A model generated the notes under the pieces. The model searched no databases. It saw only the letters and a program-made list of their open reading frames with translations, and was not told the DNA's origin. Positions 63,088 through 64,000 of a DNA stretch of 64,000 nt are shown in pieces. Source of the stretch: Pseudomonas asplenii (lineage in GTDB: Bacteria; Pseudomonadota; Gammaproteobacteria; Pseudomonadales; Pseudomonadaceae); assembly GCF_900105475.1 (NCBI RefSeq), contig NZ_LT629777.1, positions 3,906,001 through 3,970,000 on the forward strand, in the 5' to 3' direction. Position 1 is the first letter of the stretch; each line of letters begins with the position of its first letter. The position numbers and the translations under genes are program-made.

Positions 63088-63122
63088 GCCCAAGCGTCCA
63101 TCAGCCGCTTGGGCTTTTTTTT
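63088..63122 (+). terminator. Strong rho-independent terminator
   Basis: Nine-bp stem gcccaagcg/cgcttgggc (63088-63096/63106-63114) followed by eight T, with no upstream protein gene. Confidence 0.85.
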
Positions 63123-63149
63123 GTCTGGCGTTTGTGGTTTGAGTCTTCG

Positions 63150-63180
63150 TTATAAACCTTATTATCAATAAGGTTTATAA
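63150..63180. repeat. 31-bp AT-rich perfect palindrome
   Basis: ttataaaccttatt and its exact complement (63150-63163/63167-63180) around the 3-base centre atc. Downstream of the strong terminator at 63088 and close to the hybrid kinase stop. It could be an operator or a terminator for both strands. Confidence 0.7.
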
Positions 63181-63249
63181 CCCAAAGGCAAGTTCGCGGT
63201 CATCAACGGCTCTGTTCAACGGCACTCGGGCGAGCGCTCAGCAAGGCCA

Positions 63250-64000
63250 TCAGGTATGGATGATCACGTCCCGCACGCGGTTGGCCAGATCATCCAGGGC
63301 AAACGGCTTGGTCATCACGTGCATGCCGGCCGCCAAGTTGCCATCACCGATGACCGAGTGCTCGGCGTAGCCGGTGACGAACAGGACCTTGAGCCCAGGC
63401 CGGGTTTGCCGGGCCAGCTCCGCCAGTTGGCGGCCGTTCATGCCACCGGGCAGGCCGACGTCGCTGACCAGCAGGTCGATACGGATCGGCGACTGCAGTA
63501 TCTGCAACCCCTTCGCTCCGTCGCTGGCTTCCCATACCTTGTAGCCGCGTTCCTCAAGCAGATCGACCATGAGCATCCGCACCTGGGGTTCGTCATCGAC
63601 TACCAGCACCGTTTCCCCCGCCACGGCGTGCAGGGCTGGCGGTGCGCTACGGACAACCGCGGGCTCCTGGGCATCGGCGAAGTGGCGTGGCAGGTAGAGA
63701 CGCACCTGGGTGCCGTTGCCCGGTTGCGAATGGATGCGTACCTGGCCGCCGGATTGCAGGGCGAAACCATAGACCATCGACAGGCCGAGACCGGTTCCGG
63801 AGCCCAGGGGCTTGGTGGTGAAGAAGGGTTCGAAGACCTTGCTCAGGATGTCGGTCGACATTCCACAGCCGCTGTCTGCGACACTCAGGTACACATAACC
63901 ACCGGGCGGCAGTTCCAGGGCCAGGGCCGATGCCGAGTTGAGGGTGATGTTGGCGGTTTCGATGCGCAGATGACCGCCGTCGGGCATCGCATCACGAGCA
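63250..64000 (-). CDS. Hybrid sensor histidine kinase, C-terminal part (continues beyond window)
   Basis: The frame is open to the right edge and reads ...[14 protein letters not shown], the N-box region of a HATPase_c domain. Then G1 DSGCGM, G2 GLGLSMVYG, and a receiver domain (about 130-245) with [13 protein letters not shown], phospho-acceptor Asp in [14 protein letters not shown] and MTKPF. The sensory and HisKA parts lie outside the window. Confidence 0.9.
   Translation of the reverse strand, partial: ARDAMPDGGHLRIETANITLNSASALALELPPGGYVYLSVADSGCGMSTDILSKVFEPFFTTKPLGSGTGLGLSMVYGFALQSGGQVRIHSQPGNGTQVRLYLPRHFADAQEPAVVRSAPPALHAVAGETVLVVDDEPQVRMLMVDLLEERGYKVWEASDGAKGLQILQSPIRIDLLVSDVGLPGGMNGRQLAELARQTRPGLKVLFVTGYAEHSVIGDGNLAAGMHVMTKPFALDDLANRVRDVIIHT

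Larger units (their letters stand above)
62613..63249. other. AT-rich intergenic region, candidate small RNA
   Basis: No supported protein gene in about 640 bases. Two copies of the word aactgtggt-N6/7-aggggtt (62844-62864 and 62970-62991) and of accgatac (62872 and 62953) occur before a strong terminator at 63088-63122. A transcript of about 250-300 nt ending there is a reasonable small RNA candidate, unproven. Confidence 0.35.

Noticed and set aside
62984..63171. Small frame in the AT-rich intergenic region
   Set aside because: It reads through a strong rho-independent terminator and has no RBS.
1..64000. CRISPR array or complete insertion sequence
   Set aside because: No regularly spaced direct repeats and no transposase gene with terminal inverted repeats were seen.

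Overview
The window is from a Pseudomonas, most likely of the P. fluorescens complex. Core genes of that genus recur throughout: an aryl esterase very close to the classical P. fluorescens enzyme, a PA4872-type oxaloacetate decarboxylase, an NhaR-like regulator, YceH, TopB, a TerC protein, a DUF1654 protein, tRNA-Val(GAC) and REP/REPIN palindromes. Overall composition is GC-rich, with AT-richer accessory patches.

Layout. 0-7.1 kb is a prophage remnant: a CI/Cro immunity region (3660-4620), early genes, a lysis-like pair (6389-7077) and a left arm of moron-type genes. The left arm holds a LexA-boxed DUF1654 gene, a superinfection-immunity-like membrane protein, and a compact STAS-ATPase / STAS-like DUF4325 / membrane-protein operon. 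No terminase, capsid or tail genes follow the lysis pair. 7.1-13.8 kb is accessory DNA with long gene-poor gaps, a NucS/DUF91-type nuclease, a zinc-ribbon RES protein (candidate NAD-degrading effector) and a BRO-N protein. 13.8-15.9 kb holds an EAL phosphodiesterase bracketed by a LysR gene and a degenerate duplicate of that LysR gene's 3' end.

15.0-23.9 kb is the most remarkable segment, a candidate phosphonate natural-product cluster. In order it has a LysR regulator, MFS exporter, heme-oxygenase-like diiron oxidase (HDO), second MFS exporter, class I/II aminotransferase, second HDO, class II fumarase-family lyase and a phosphoenolpyruvate mutase with the diagnostic EDK-x5-NS motif. No phosphonopyruvate decarboxylase or citrate-synthase-like gene is present. 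The simplest reading is PEP to phosphonopyruvate (mutase) to phosphonoalanine (aminotransferase), then tailoring by two HDOs and a fumarase/aspartase-fold lyase, with export and resistance by the two MFS proteins. I do not recognise this gene combination from characterised phosphonate pathways.

24-64 kb is mostly ordinary Pseudomonas chromosome: oxaloacetate decarboxylase, an O-acyltransferase with a C-terminal tandem repeat, a muramidase effector/periplasmic immunity-like pair, an esterase, a hybrid histidine kinase, a NitT/TauT-like ABC transporter, amino-acid exporters, a GGDEF protein, PBP7, a shikimate dehydrogenase homologue, a C39-like lipoprotein that has lost its catalytic residues, a PuuB-like oxidase, tRNA-Val, TopB, and an RpiR/EamA/PanE-like mini-island with a perfect 18-bp operator. 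The window ends inside a hybrid sensor kinase.
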